A DNA stretch of 64,000 nt from Phoronis australis (lineage: Eukaryota; Phoronida; Phoronidae), in NCBI GenBank assembly GCA_002633005.1, contig NMRA01000098.1, positions 229,712 through 293,711 on the forward strand, written 5' to 3'. A program made the position numbers and the translations under genes. This document shows, piece after piece, positions 48,590-59,759 of the stretch (positions are counted from its first letter, which is position 1; every line of letters starts with the position of its first letter). The notes beneath the pieces are model-generated. The model had not been told where the DNA came from. It saw only the letters and a program-made list of their open reading frames with translations, and ran no database searches.

Positions 48590-49230
48590 TGGGCATGGGT
48601 TCCAGGAGGAGTCCAGAAGAGGACCCAAAAATACACTTAATTAAAATCACAAGTGTACAACATCCGTTTTAAGTGTTATTTCATTCAAATGAACAGTCAA
48701 ATTAAAATGGTACAACTTAAGACGTGAAAATCCTTGGGGTTATTAATGAAGGGCCTACTACGCATAACTACCAATTAAAGATTTATATGCATCAAAATTT
48801 TTCTCTAAAATATGTGGTTAGTAACTCTAGACAAAATATCCACAACTTAAGATCTAATTTTTCTTGTGGTTTGCAGATAACACAGGGGTGTTTGGACCCC
48901 AGAGGATAGACCCAAAAATGAACTAATAAAAGAGGAAATACGAATTTTTTTATTTTTACTACTGATGGATAAAAATTATTTGAAATGATGCAAAAATACA
49001 ACTTATGACATGAAAAAATCATTGTGTTATTGACTAAGATACTTATTAATTAAAAGCCAATTAACAAAGAAATTCTATAAGATAGTGTGGTAACTAAACA
49101 CCAGATCCACAGCTTAAGATTGGATTTTTCCTCAGGTTAGCAGATAAGATGGGGGTGTTCGGACCACAAGGGCCAACAAGACCCCCAAAAATGAACTTGC
49201 ATAAAAGAGGAAATACGACAATTTTGATTA
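48590..49230. repeat. ~260-290-bp tandem repeat, about three diverged copies
   Basis: The phrases GGGTGTTTGGACC, CCCAAAAATGAACT and AAAAGAGGAAATACGA recur near 48600, 48886 and 49150. Intervening AACTTAAGA-type sequence aligns as well. Confidence 0.7.
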
Positions 49231-49849
49231 CTACGGATAAAACATATTGTTTCAAATAAACAAAAACACATCTGAAGATATAACCAATTAACTCTCAAAT
49301 ACAACAAAATGAAACACAAACAAGTTACTAAGATACATCTGGGATAACTAAATAATCTGGTTTCAAATTAAAGCTAAACAGCTTGAAGCAGTAGTGGAAA
49401 CAAATGAAAGAGGGATTGTGATGCTTGGCACAGTCTACGGTTTCATATGATACAACCGAAACCCAAAAGGCAATAATAATTATTCACTCTACTGTAACTT
49501 AAGTGCAAACATCTAAGTCATGATCATCGTCACTCTCCTCATCAGATGATTCCATTTCTCTTGGTAGAGGATCACGATCTTTGTCTACATCACTGTCTAT
49601 ACCATCATTTCAGCATCGCCACCATTTCAAGTTCATCTGGCTTTGTTTCGACTTGAACCTCTGGAATGAGCGCAGAGTTTCATCTGTTCTCCACTGAACC
49701 AATGATGTGAAATTTGCCGTCAACAGTTCTGAATCCATTGGTGGGTGTTTTGTCCAAGGCTTGAAGATGAGCGCTACCCCCATAGTCTACGAAATGCACT
49801 TCTATGCACATGAAGCACTAGTTCATCTGCATACATTGGAATACTGCAG

Positions 49850-50590
49850 ACCTCGATGCTTTTAAGCTTCTCAAATGGATGTTTAGCGTAGACTTTCGTT
49901 CGTAGGTTTTGTTGACCACATTGAACCTGTGCTTGTTGTGTCCTGCACTATTCAGATGAGATATCGCGGCTCACTGAAGCAGATGCTCTTGGGAACCTAT
50001 CACTTTTTGCCAAGATTGTATATCGTCTGTTGTTTTACAAATGCCCAGGGATAGTCACATCCAGTGAAGAAGTGTAGGCCTAGGAGTGCAGCACACATAG
50101 TTTGGCCTATAATAGTAGCAATCTTAGTTACTTTAAATAACATAGATGGCCTTGTCTTCTAGTCCCAGCCTCTATCCAAACCATGGATGCAACTCAATGG
50201 ACATGGTGTAGGAGCAACACTAGAATATCGGCGTCAGAAAGTCTTATGATGATGTTGCCACGTGTGGACTTGTCTGTCTCAATCATGTGAATGATGACAC
50301 TGGTGTCAGCTTCCAAGTGATTACAGCTTAGGGATGGAACTGATTCTGTGCATACTTCTTCATCTTCAACAAAGTACCGAGTGCACTCTCCCATCACCCC
50401 CAAATACACTTCCCTTCCATATTGAAGTAGAGTGTAGAAGTTGATCAAGCAATCCTTATTGAGAAAGGCAGGTAGCTTTCGTTTCAACGACTCCCTCTTG
50501 AGTAGTTTCTTGAAGCTTGGGTCTCTTTTCTGTTCAGATTCTTCTATAACAAGTTGCCCTCTTTCAACAGGTCTTTTTCTGGGGATCCAA
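49850..50590 (-). pseudogene. Decayed transposon-associated gene (EADT...DILVLL...GCD family)
   Basis: The minus frame from about 50585 to 50194 reads through CNHLEADTSVIIHMIE and RLSDADILVLLLH, then stops. Further on, in another frame, LLGLHFFTGCDYPWAFVKQQ appears around 50010-50090. This pair of motifs marks a family of mobile-element proteins common in invertebrate genomes, known to me by pattern only. Frameshifts and stops show it is dead. Confidence 0.55.
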
Positions 50591-51459
50591 ACACCCCAGT
50601 CTTAAGTGTCTTAAGTTGTGGATATGGTGTTCAAGGTTGCTAAGCTATCTTATGGGAAAGAATTTTTGTTGTACATAAAAGTTTAAGTGGAACTTTCACG
50701 CTAATTCCTTATCTCTGTGATTGCTGGGTCAAATTAGTTAGAAACACAACATATAGCGACCGTGTGAGTATGCAGTACGTTGAAAACTGCAAAATGTTTT
50801 TAAGAACGAGTTTTATGTCGAAAATGAACCACATTAAATCACTCAACCGTGTCCAGTAAGTATCCTGACGTGGTGCATGATGCGAGCTATGTTCCGCCAA
50901 ATACGTCATTAGTATAAAGATCGTTTTCACGTTTACAAGTTGTCAATGAATACAAGTGCACTTTGTTTAGCGTAGATGATGACCAAATAGCAGGCAAGTG
51001 GGGGGACACAAACCAATTCGACTTCGCCGGCGAACTATCCCCCCCGAATTTCTGGAACATTGGACCTTTCAGATTTTGCAAAGGTCGGCCCGCCAAACTT
51101 TCAAATCAGGCGTGCTTAAATACATATTCAAACGGATTTTTTAGTCTGAGATTGACTTGACGAATTTTTTATCTGGTTGTATTTTTGAATGTTACTTACA
51201 TATCGCTGGAAATGGGCACAGCACACTATTCTGAAGGTTCACTACTCTGAAGGTTCAATGCTCCGAATATATCTAAAATTTCGAACCCAAGTTTAATTCT
51301 TATACTTTTTGCATGCAAAAGTAAACAATACTTCGGTTATTAGATGCGCTGAGTCGTGTACCTATACCGCCGGGAAAACAACGTCCGCGTACTATTGATT
51401 TCATGCGCATACGAAATTGCCTGCATGTCTTACGAGTACGGAAAACTAAGTACGTTCTT

Positions 51460-52045
51460 GCATTTTTAAAAAGATACCAAATCCGGGTTTGGCCTATTGA
51501 CAGATACTAAAAATGACTTTCCCATCCAATTCTCAAAAACAAAATAATTCTCTGTAAACATTGATAACCCTCAAAAGATTGATGAAAATTTTGAGCACTC
51601 CTTTCAAAGTTTGCTAAACGAGCAAAGCGTAACCTACGCTTTTTGCGAATTACACGGCAACTGTGGGAAGGACCATATTGTCCAAACCGTTGACAAGGGG
51701 TGTATGAATTTTCACGTGATTTCTTGCTTTAAAAGGATTCAAAACGTTAATTTGATGATTTCAACCAATCCTCGTTCTCTAACTTGCTGTTGCATTATTG
51801 GCGTCAATCTTGAAAGATAAAGCAGGAATCAACAATGAATTGGTGGGTGGTATTTTCCTACAGATACCGCGTAACTCGCTAAAAGCGTAGGTCACGCTTG
51901 CCCGTTTAGCAGAATTTGTAAGGGGTTTTCTGATTTTTATCAAACTGTAGAAGGTTGTCGAGCATTATTTCGTATTAGAGAACTGAATGGAAAAGTCGTT
52001 TTTAGTATCTTTCAATAGGATAAAACCGGGTTTGGTATACTTTTA
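51460..52045. mobile_element. Fold-back element with ~190-bp arms
   Basis: The left arm from GATACCAAATCCGGGTTTGG to GCTAAACGAGCAAAGCGTAA is matched inversely by 51860-52045. A related single arm occurs at 33590-33690. The short plus-strand open frame at 51611 lies inside and is not a gene. Confidence 0.75.
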
Positions 52046-52378
52046 ACTTGGAAGATTGACGCCAGTGATGCAGTAGCAGGTGAGAGAACGAGAATTGATG
52101 GAAATTATCACAGGGTTTACTATCCTTTTAAAGGAAAACCTCAATTACTCGATTTTATATGCTATGGTCACATGTTAGTGGAATCTTTATACAAATACAT
52201 TATTCAAATCATTGTTAATGTACAACCTTTGCCCTAACGGTCTGTGGAAGGTGAACCCGACTTCGCGGCCCCCAGTTTCGTGGCTAATAATTACAAGCAT
52301 ATTATTTCTTTGGCTCACTATTATAGTCTTTTCGTGAATGGAGGTTTAGTTTCCAACTCAAGCTGCTTCATATTCGTG

Positions 52379-52494
52379 CCAGTCCCGGCGGCCGCGAGGG
52401 ACCTTATCGGGTTCCAAGCCACTGGTCAAGATAACGAGTCAGTCCGGCCGCGACGGGCCTGATCGGGTTCCGAGCCACTGGCCGGGATAACAAG
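52379..52494. repeat. GC-rich ~60-bp tandem duplication
   Basis: Two copies of a unit with CGGGTTCCRAGCCACTGG. The GC content stands out from the surroundings. Confidence 0.7.
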
Positions 52495-53419
52495 CGTTTT
52501 GTGTGTTTAGAACTCAAAAAATTACAAGTCTAAACAACAGAGATCTAGGTTTCCTTGTCTGTATTTCACGGAAGAATACTTCGAATTTATCTCCGAACAG
52601 ACCCAAACTCCTGCTACGGACCTTGGAAAAATTCAGTGGCCTGCCGAACTTTGTATGCTAGGGTGTATCCAAATACCAGTAAATCCGTAACAGCGAAATA
52701 AACAACACGTTTTTACAAGAACTCGGTGTATTTTTAAGGGTTTTACATCGAAGTTTAATGATTAATTGGGAGTTAAACGATGAATTCAAGCGATAAGCTG
52801 ACACCAGTAACCCGTGTTTTGAACTGCTGAGCAGACTGCGTGTGAAACCAATGACGTCATTGGATAACTTCAACACCTCCGTCTTCCGTCAGGTAACGCA
52901 ATCGAACGTGCCGTTATCGAGTAGAGCTTCTCGATCTAAATTGATACAAAATAGGTTGTTTTTTGGGTGGCATGCTCCTTTAAGACGCCCTTTTCCTTCA
53001 ATGGTTGGTGACTTACAATAGAATTAGTCTTTTGGGTTAGCATCGCTTGTGTTGTAGGAAATCCTCCGCGTGCTCTTCCTGATAATCTGAATACTCACTA
53101 CTCAAAAAACAACTTAGACGGAAAACTTAGAGCAATAACAAAAAAAGTAGGAAATATTAGGAATTTCAGAAAAAAGTAGGAACGCTTGAAAGCCTGATGA
53201 ATATCTCCAAAATTTCGTTTCTCCCGAGTTTTTGCAGTGTTGGCTTGCATACTAAAAGACACATTTCACATTTTCTAATCAACATGAACACTGATCAAGT
53301 TCACTGGATTGACTTTTTATTAAAACTGGAGGATTAAAGTCCCATAGTAAATCCAGATTGATCAATCGCTCATTTTTCAAGTACAATACAAGTGAATAGT
53401 TCTTTTGGGAAGTCTTGGT

Positions 53420-53435
53420 GGCCCTTAAAAGGGCC
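53420..53435 (-). terminator. Histone 3' stem-loop (H2A)
   Basis: On the gene strand it reads GGCCCTTTTAAGGGCC then ACC, 26 bp after the stop. A purine-rich CAAAAGAACT follows as candidate U7 snRNA site. This is the signal for non-polyadenylated replication-dependent histone mRNA. Confidence 0.97.
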
Positions 53436-53460
53436 GTTGTGGTTTTGTGTTCCAAGCAAT

Positions 53461-53847
53461 TTATTTAGCCTTCTCGGCCTTTGCTTGCGTTTTCTTTGGG
53501 AGAAGAACAGACTGGATATTGGGCAGTACACCACCTTGAGAGATGGTGACGCCAGACAGTAACTTGTTCAGCTCCTCATCATTGCGAACGGCTAGCTGCA
53601 AATGTCTTGGAATGATTCTCGACTTCTTGTTGTCACGAGCAGCATTCCCTGCCAACTCTAGAATTTCTGCCGCCAGATATTCCATCACAGCTGCCAGGTA
53701 AACGGGCGCTCCGCTGGCGATACGTTGGGCGTAGTTACCTTTGCGGAGATGTCGATGGATTCTTCCAACAGGGAACTGGAGACCAGCCCGTGAAGAACGC
53801 GACTTGGCTTTGCTTCGCTGCTTTCCACCCTTTCCTCTGCCTGACAT
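53461..53847 (-). CDS. H2A: Histone H2A (replication-dependent, slightly divergent)
   Basis: 128 residues, no intron. It starts [20 protein letters not shown]. The core [40 protein letters not shown] and [16 protein letters not shown] is canonical, with the acidic-patch residues kept. Less usual are [17 protein letters not shown], where most H2As have [17 protein letters not shown], and the tail [11 protein letters not shown]. There is no SQ(E/D) motif, so it is not H2A.X, and it is not H2A.Z. The longer frame from 53943 is rejected: a TATA box lies inside it. Divergent from H2B. Confidence 0.98.
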   Translation of the reverse strand: MSGRGKGGKQRSKAKSRSSRAGLQFPVGRIHRHLRKGNYAQRIASGAPVYLAAVMEYLAAEILELAGNAARDNKKSRIIPRHLQLAVRNDEELNKLLSGVTISQGGVLPNIQSVLLPKKTQAKAEKAK

Positions 53848-53918
53848 TATTTTACTCCTAATAACGTTACTAGCTATCACTGGAAATGGAATGATAGCAA
53901 TAAAGGCATGACAGCGGG

Positions 53919-53926
53919 TATTTATA
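53919..53926 (-). promoter_or_regulatory. H2A TATA box
   Basis: TATAAATA on the gene strand, 72 bp upstream of the H2A ATG. Confidence 0.85.
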
Positions 53927-54214
53927 CCACGATAAGGATCCAAAAGAATTTCCGCGCGAGTGACAAAGCAACCAATAATACTTTGGCATGTAGCAAATCA
54001 GTCTCAAGATTGGATGGTTTTAATGCACGCGCGATTGTCTTTTTTAATTCCTAGATCCAAGTACAAAAAACTGCGTGCGAGCGCACGTTTGGATTCTCTC
54101 ACTGTGATTGGCTATGGTTTTGTTGGCACTATCCAATGAAATCAATTGAACAGTAAAAGTAGTTTTTCATAAGTTATAATATAGCACGTGCACTTTTGTT
54201 TGGCAATCCTATCA

Positions 54215-54222
54215 ATTTGCAC
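54215..54222 (+). promoter_or_regulatory. Octamer-like element of the H2B promoter
   Basis: ATTTGCAC matches seven of eight bases of the Oct-1 octamer typical of H2B promoters, and has the usual position just upstream of TATA. Confidence 0.65.
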
Positions 54223-54230
54223 TGTCATGC

Positions 54231-54238
54231 TATAAAAT
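54231..54238 (+). promoter_or_regulatory. H2B TATA box
   Basis: TATAAAAT, 67 bp upstream of the H2B ATG. Confidence 0.85.
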
Positions 54239-54297
54239 GATCGCAGATTTATGTTTCCACAGTCTCTTCTGATTGAGGTAGTTCTGTGAGAGAAAGC

Positions 54298-54666
54298 ATG
54301 CCGGCTGCAGGTTCTAAAGGTGCAAAGAAGGCGGTGAAGGCAAAGGCTCCAAATGCTGGAGATAAAAAGAAACGAAAGAGGACGAGGAAGGAAAGTTACG
54401 GCATTTATATTTACAAAGTTCTGAAACAAGTTCATCCAGACACCGGCGTTTCCAGCAAAGCTATGAGCATCATGAACAGTTTCGTCAATGACATCTTCGA
54501 ACGTCTCGCCGGTGAGGCATCTCGCCTCGCTCACTACAACAAGCGTTCAACCATCACTAGCCGGGAGATTCAGACTGCTGTCCGTCTCTTGTTGCCAGGT
54601 GAACTTGCGAAGCATGCTGTGAGTGAAGGCACTAAAGCCGTCACTAAATACACTAGTTCCAAGTAA
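54298..54666 (+). CDS. H2B: Histone H2B (replication-dependent)
   Basis: 122 residues, no intron. The Ala/Lys-rich tail [20 protein letters not shown] is followed by [40 protein letters not shown] and the C-terminal [24 protein letters not shown]. The ubiquitinated Lys region (AVTKYTS) is intact. The start is the first ATG downstream of the TATA box. It shares its promoter with H2A and ends in a histone stem-loop. Confidence 0.98.
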   Translation: MPAAGSKGAKKAVKAKAPNAGDKKKRKRTRKESYGIYIYKVLKQVHPDTGVSSKAMSIMNSFVNDIFERLAGEASRLAHYNKRSTITSREIQTAVRLLLPGELAKHAVSEGTKAVTKYTSSK

Positions 54667-54689
54667 AATGCTAGTTTTTATAACCCAAC

Positions 54690-54705
54690 GGCCCTTTTAA
54701 GGGCC
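54690..54705 (+). terminator. Histone 3' stem-loop (H2B)
   Basis: GGCCCTTTTAAGGGCC followed by ACC, 23 bp after the stop. Candidate U7 site AAAAGGGGCTG follows. The stem-loop is identical to that of H2A. Confidence 0.97.
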
Positions 54706-54796
54706 ACCTACTTAATCCAAAAGGGGCTGTTCGCTTATAGCTACATGCAGTACTGAGAAGACCATTCAGTAAACTAACCCAAAATTTTGCCAGTCG

Positions 54797-55928
54797 ACCA
54801 CAGGCGTCCTCGGCTTCTGAACGTCCCCAATACATATAATAGGCTACTACAAGGTATGACATTCGGGAAGGAATTCCACGGATGCTTCACTTCAGCCGTC
54901 CATATCAAACTCAAAACTCGATAAATTTACACAAAACAGGGTTTCCAGAAACGATTAGTAATTGTTCTTCTAATACCATTAACGGTGTCCTGCTCCAGCG
55001 AGATCGCCACAAATTCGCGGTCAAATCACAAAAATGTTCCCAAACAGCCCATCCATAGGCGTCCTCAGCTTCTGATCGTCCCCAATATGTAGTGTATTGG
55101 GGACGATCAGAAGCTGAGGATGCCTCTCGCTGGTTCCCTGCGTGCTTAGCCCAGCCAGCACGCAAACGCGACCCAGTCGCAAAATTACTTTTTTTACTCT
55201 CGCGACATCTAGCGCCCAGATAGCGTTTTGATGACGTGCGCGTTAATAGAATGACCCGAGTCTTCACAAGTGGAGGAGTATTTTATATAGGAAGTAAACA
55301 CTTGCGGAGGTCGGCTTTGTTTTTGTTTTCAAATTACACTGCAGTTGTATTCTTTGATAATTTGTAAAGGTGTAAACAAAAATACTCCAAGTATATGGCC
55401 TTTGTGCTTATGATATACCTCGCATTTTGCCTAATATAACTTTTGACATAAGTAATTGGCTTGTAAAATGCACACTATCTATTCATCAGAGTCTTACACA
55501 GTCGGTCACAAAGCCGATGTTATGTTTATTTGACGCCGCATGGTTGTCAATACTTGCATTTGAAGGCAACATGTTCATCTGATCAGATTTTGAATTTGTC
55601 AATGCCCAAATAACATGCAGTGCTGCGAACACAAACCAATTTGCAAGTGTGAGGAACTGGCCGTACTAATCAGTGGCGGATCTAGGATACCATTAAGGGG
55701 TGTNCGAATTTCTTGCGAACTCGTTGGAGCACGACACATTGAATGGTACTATAAGAAAGAACAATTTCTCATGGTTTGTTGAACTCCTTTTTTGTGTAAA
55801 TTTATTGAGTTATGTGTTTGATATGGACGGCTGAATCGCAGAACCCGTGGAATTTCTAGTCCCGAGTGTCATACCTTGTAGTATTATATGTAGTGTAGTG
55901 GGGACGATCAGCTGAGGACGCCTGTGGT
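54797..55928. mobile_element. Nested inverted repeats (fold-back cluster)
   Basis: The arm 54797-54912 is inversely repeated at 55813-55928. A 31-bp hairpin at 55057-55087/55095-55125 carries the same terminal phrase (AGGCGTCCTCAGCTTCTGAT) back to back. This suggests two abutting or nested elements sharing TIRs. A single N lies at 55704. Confidence 0.7.
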
Positions 55929-55936
55929 TTTTAACT

Positions 55937-57515
55937 TAAACGGCTGTAACGGGCAATTAGGTGAGTGTTGCACCCCGTCCGGTAACGGGCAATTAGGTGA
56001 GTGTTGCACCCCGTCCGGTCTTTAGCTCTACATGCTGACACAGGTTTCACGGCGAGTTGACGAGCAGAACTACCCTGGCTATGTGCAATTTTCGAGGTCT
56101 ATGGAAGAAAACCTCACAGTGGTACCCAGATGTATTTTGACGATAGTCTTCATACACTAGCTGGCTGACTAGGAGTGTCTAGATCTAGAACAAATGGATA
56201 TTTCTACCCCCGCCAATTTTAGCGCATTATTCCTTGCCAGCGATCGTAATTCCCACGCCGCCCCTTGTTTTGTATACACAATCTATCGATACACACTTAA
56301 ATGGGCTGTCTCACTTATACTTTTTAATTCACTTGTCCGTTTTATTTGTGGCCGGGAACTGGGAAGTACATGAACAGGAAATACTGTTGGTAAGTAGAGC
56401 AGGCCTGTGTGCAATACTGAGAAGACTTGTGTCCTTGAGTCGCGATCACCTCCCTAGGAACTATTTCTCGTAGTCACTCACCACTTTCACGCAGGGCTTA
56501 TCCTATTACAGGGCTGTAGAAAGCGCGGGGCACGTGCCCCCCAAAATTCGCAGGCGTCAGGGTTAAACTGTGGCAACTGACACAGGCGTAGGGCCGGTGA
56601 CACGAGTCGAGAAAAGACTGCGAAATACGGACGAGATAGAAATTTCAAGAGAACATTTGACAATTCAGTATTAATGTATGGTTTCCACTTTAGGGCTCTG
56701 GCCAGGACATCATTGGATCTCCGTTTGTGCAGCACAGGTCATTTAATCATTCATTCATACATTTCGAAAAATCGAGAAAATTTGTAAAGCGAAGCTTTTG
56801 CGGAGCGTATTAATTCACTGGATTTTTAAATTCAATAAGACAAAACTATATTTTTCCAGAGGCCCCTTTCTGGCAAGGGATAACGGAGTCAACTGTCGCT
56901 CTATTTTTTCACGTCAAAAATCTGCGAACTTGCCTGCTGAAATTGCTTATAATATACCGTTTTGATAAACATATTCGTTGATTTAAAACGCATGCCCACG
57001 TATCTACGAAACTCGACAGATTCATAAATAATCTTTTACCATTAGAAGGTAATTTTGTAAGAATTGATGATGTTTCAGTGAATTTAGTTGGAGCCTGAAG
57101 TTGGGAAAAATCTATTATCCGATCCCCAAAGAGTAAAATACACTTGGACGACTTATTGCCTATATAAAATAATTCTCAAAAGTATACTCACAATTCAGAA
57201 AACGACGCGCATGTCACTAGTGTTAACATTCTTTCGGAAATTATTTATCACTTAAACAGATGTAACTGGCAAGGTGATAGTCGGTTGACTCCCAGATTTT
57301 GCATGCAGCCCCGCTGGTCTTATAGCTATACATGCTGATACAAGTTTCACGGCAAGGTGACGAGCAGAACTACACGGGCTGTGTGTAATTTCGAGGTCTG
57401 TTGGGAGCTCAGCATGTGCACAATGGTACCTAGATGTATTTTGACGACAGTCTGTGCATACAAGTAGCTGGCTGGCTACTCGTGAGTGCACTGGCTCTAG
57501 ACAGATTCTTACTCT
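55937..57515. repeat. ~270-bp direct repeat pair
   Basis: 55937-56205 and 57250-57515 share TTTCACGGCRAGKTGACGAG, CAGAACTAC and GATGTATTTTGACGA in the same order, diverged. The left copy also has a 36-bp tandem doubling at 55947-56018. They could be old LTR-like ends or a segmental duplication. No coding sequence found between them. Confidence 0.6.
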
Positions 57516-57588
57516 TCCGGAAACTTTGTTGGTTCACGGTTAGTTAAATCCTGATGGCTGCATCCCAAGGATTGCCCTCCCTCCACCT

Positions 57589-57645
57589 ATGGCGGACGTG
57601 GAGGATTCGTTACAAATATGGCGGCATCCAGAAGAAAAGGAGTGG
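57589..57645 (+). CDS. Unknown gene, exon 1
   Basis: 19 codons from ATGGCGGAC to GAGTGG|gtgagg. Confidence 0.5.
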
Positions 57646-58535
57646 GTGAGGGGACTGAGATGGTGGCAATAGGAAGGGAGGGGTAGTTTGGCGAAGTCGA
57701 ATTGGTTTGTGCACAACCCCAATAATTTTTGCCTTCCTACAGGCCTGCTTCATTAGCGTCATGGCTCAGCAATATATCTCTATGTTGACAGCATGTACGC
57801 ACGCGATATCTGGTTGCGAAGTATTTATGTTCTTGCTTTTCTCGCAAGAGCCTAGGTCTATGGAACGCACGCAAGGTCTCAAGCAACAGCCAACCACCAA
57901 TTCCTCTAAGTCCAGAAATCATTTCAAATCTGAATTAGGAATAGTAACGGTAAGTGATTTAAGTCAAATGTTATTTTTTACAGAATTGAAGTTCATAGTT
58001 TTATTATCAATAACTAGGACCTAAATCGATATTTTCAAGCGCAGTTGCCTTTGGAAGGTCAAATAGCAAATATTTGGAATTTCATAGCATCCGTTCACGC
58101 ATCAATGTTCAAAATTGAAAATGCACATTCGGCATCATATCAGAACTTTCAGTGTTTCTTGACTGTTACAGCTAGTAATTTTCACAGTTACTGGAGTAGG
58201 GGATTTATATTTTCAACATATGATGAATTTGGGTATTGCGGAATGCAGATATATGATAATAATCGTTCAGTTTTAGCGACCCAATCGAGCCTGCCTGAAT
58301 TAAGGAGTGTACGCCTACAATTCTTGCCCGAATGCTCAGAATCATGGGCGGAGTTTGTATGTCATTTGGTTGAACTACAAGTAAGTGAACGCGGCTTTAT
58401 CGAGTTCACTGATGCATTAAATTGTAGTCTCTGTCTGTTATGCTTGCAAATACATGTACAAACTCTCGTCGGCTTACGCCTTGCTTACATTTTAGTTTAT
58501 TTCAGATTCCATCCACAAGTCCTATGTATGAGTGA
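57589..58535 (+). CDS. Predicted four-exon gene, 209-residue protein of unknown family
   Basis: Exons 57589-57645, 57743-57949, 58045-58380 and 58506-58535 are all phase 0 and joined by good GT-AG sites (gtgagg, gtaagt, gtaagt; cttcctacag, tcaagcgcag, tttatttcag). The start MADVEDSLQIWRHPEEKEW is in good context. Exon 2 contains a hydrophobic stretch (ISGCEVFMFLLF) and a polar Gln/Thr/Ser region. Exon 3 is the main body (LPLEGQIANIWNFIASVHAS ... FSTYDEFGYCGMQIYDNNRS). Exon 4 adds IPSTSPMYE. I do not recognise the family. Splice sites and length support a real gene, but it is unproven. Confidence 0.55.
57743..57949 (+). CDS. Unknown gene, exon 2
   Basis: 69 codons from ACFISVMAQQYISM to ELGIVT|gtaagt. 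A shorter protein could start at its internal ATG (57761). Confidence 0.5.
58045..58380 (+). CDS. Unknown gene, exon 3
   Basis: 112 codons, open throughout, from LPLEGQ to HLVELQ|gtaagt. The longest uninterrupted coding-looking block in this region. Confidence 0.6.
58506..58535 (+). CDS. Unknown gene, exon 4 (terminal)
   Basis: Nine codons and TGA after tttatttcag. Short, so the least certain junction. Confidence 0.45.
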   Translation: MPSTSPMYE

Positions 58536-59615
58536 ATGTTAACTTTTACAAAAATGGCGGTAACGCTAAAACGCTCGGTAGTATTCGGCCGATCGCGGAA
58601 ATAACTGAAAGTGCACTTAGGTCATTGGGCGGAGCTAAATCATCGACAGAAATAGAAGAGATAGACGGAGGAATGTGGTTGGTGAAAAAAAACTGTACAA
58701 AGGCGTGTCTTTGAATTTATTCTGATTACCATGCGCGCACCCAGCCTTCAATATGGGGGGACTCGAATTTCTAAGGTTGTGGACCTTTTGGTAACAAAAT
58801 AGCCGGCGGACTAAAAAAAAGAAAGAAGGAAAAAAACGGGCCCACACTGTGACTTGCGCGTTTTGTGCTTGTTTAGTGGACTTTTGTCTCATTTTCTCGG
58901 ACATTTTGTTTCTTGCAAGCGGACCTTCTTGCCCCCCCCCCCCGGGNGATTCCTATAAAATGCTAAGCGAAAGCTGCGATATCAAAGGATGCATCTATCA
59001 AAAAATGTAAAATTTTGAGGTTTTGAGGATTACAATTACGTTAAATAAATCCTTTGGGCTACGCAAATTTATTATGATAAAAATACCAAAAATAAGCTTT
59101 ATTAAAAGAACTGCTGGTGTTAATAAACTTGCTCATACAGTGACGTTAGGCAACAAAACCACCTTCTCGTAAAACCCGACTTAGATTGCTAGGCTCAGCT
59201 TCCTTCCTAGCGAACAGCGCTGGGGTATTTGGCTCACAGACCACACTTTTGCTCTCATGAACTGTATTGTCTTCGTAAAGGTCAGTATGACATTGACAAT
59301 ATCTTCGGTGAGAGTTTATCTCTGTTATATCGCTTCATCTTCTGTGTCTTGCTTCATCAGAGGCGCTTCTGTTTTGGACGGCTTTCCATGCAGACCTACA
59401 TACTTTTCGTAGAAAACTCGCTTATACTCGACACTGAAACAAAATACATTTGGTATCAAACACTACTGGATTTCACTAGTTTTGTGCCCTCTTAGTAAGC
59501 CAACTTTGAACGTTGCGATTATTCGAGAACATAAAACTAGTACCCAAAATATATTCGAAAATGCTTTTGATCTATATCACTACACGGTATATACAAATTT
59601 TATACTCGATCGAAC
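58536..59615. other. Spacer between the unknown gene and the SLC22 gene
   Basis: Contains a C-run with a single N (58947). A CAGCCTTCAATATGGGGGGA stretch near 58740 resembles sequence downstream of ALG11 (dispersed repeat). No gene seen. Confidence 0.5.
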
Positions 59616-59759
59616 TTACGTTCCGAAACTTTCTCCGTCGGACAAGGTTTCCGGGATGCGGGCCCGGTTGGTTTCTGGTAGAATCAACGCCAGACCTCCA
59701 GCCACAACAGACAGTGATCCCATGAGTAGGGACGAGAGACAAAACCATACATACTTATC
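59616..59759 (-). CDS. SLC22 exon (about TM12 and C-terminus)
   Basis: 144 bp including TAA, phase 0. Acceptor tgaatctag. Encodes DKYVWFCLSSLLMGSLSVVA through LPETNRARIPETLSDGESFG. The usual PET-x-PET ending is present, and the stop comes soon after. Confidence 0.85.
   Translation of the reverse strand, partial: DKYVWFCLSSLLMGSLSVVAGGLALILPETNRARIPETLSDGESFGT

Larger units (their letters stand above)
48305..53196. mobile_element. ~4.9-kb hAT-like composite element
   Basis: CAGGCTTTCAAGC (48305-48317) is exactly inverted at 53184-53196. Flanking octamers ATGAATTT (48297) and ATGAATAT (53197) differ by one base, as in an old 8-bp target duplication. Both ends carry AAAGTAGGA phrases inside the TIR. 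No hAT transposase is recognisable. The interior holds other repeats and a decayed gene. Confidence 0.65.
53848..54297. promoter_or_regulatory. Bidirectional H2A/H2B promoter
   Basis: 450 bp between the two start codons. It contains a TATA box for each gene and four CCAAT boxes (53972, 54009, 54107, 54133; two per orientation). An octamer-like ATTTGCAC at 54215 is 9 bp upstream of the H2B TATA. This is the standard layout for paired, S-phase-regulated histone genes. Confidence 0.9.

Noticed and set aside
51611-51820. 69-residue plus-strand frame
   Set aside because: Starts in one arm and runs through the spacer of the 51460-52045 fold-back; the frame is not kept in the related copy at 33590.
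53848-53943. Longer H2A start adding 32 residues
   Set aside because: The H2A TATA box lies inside the extension, and canonical H2A starts at MSGRGK.
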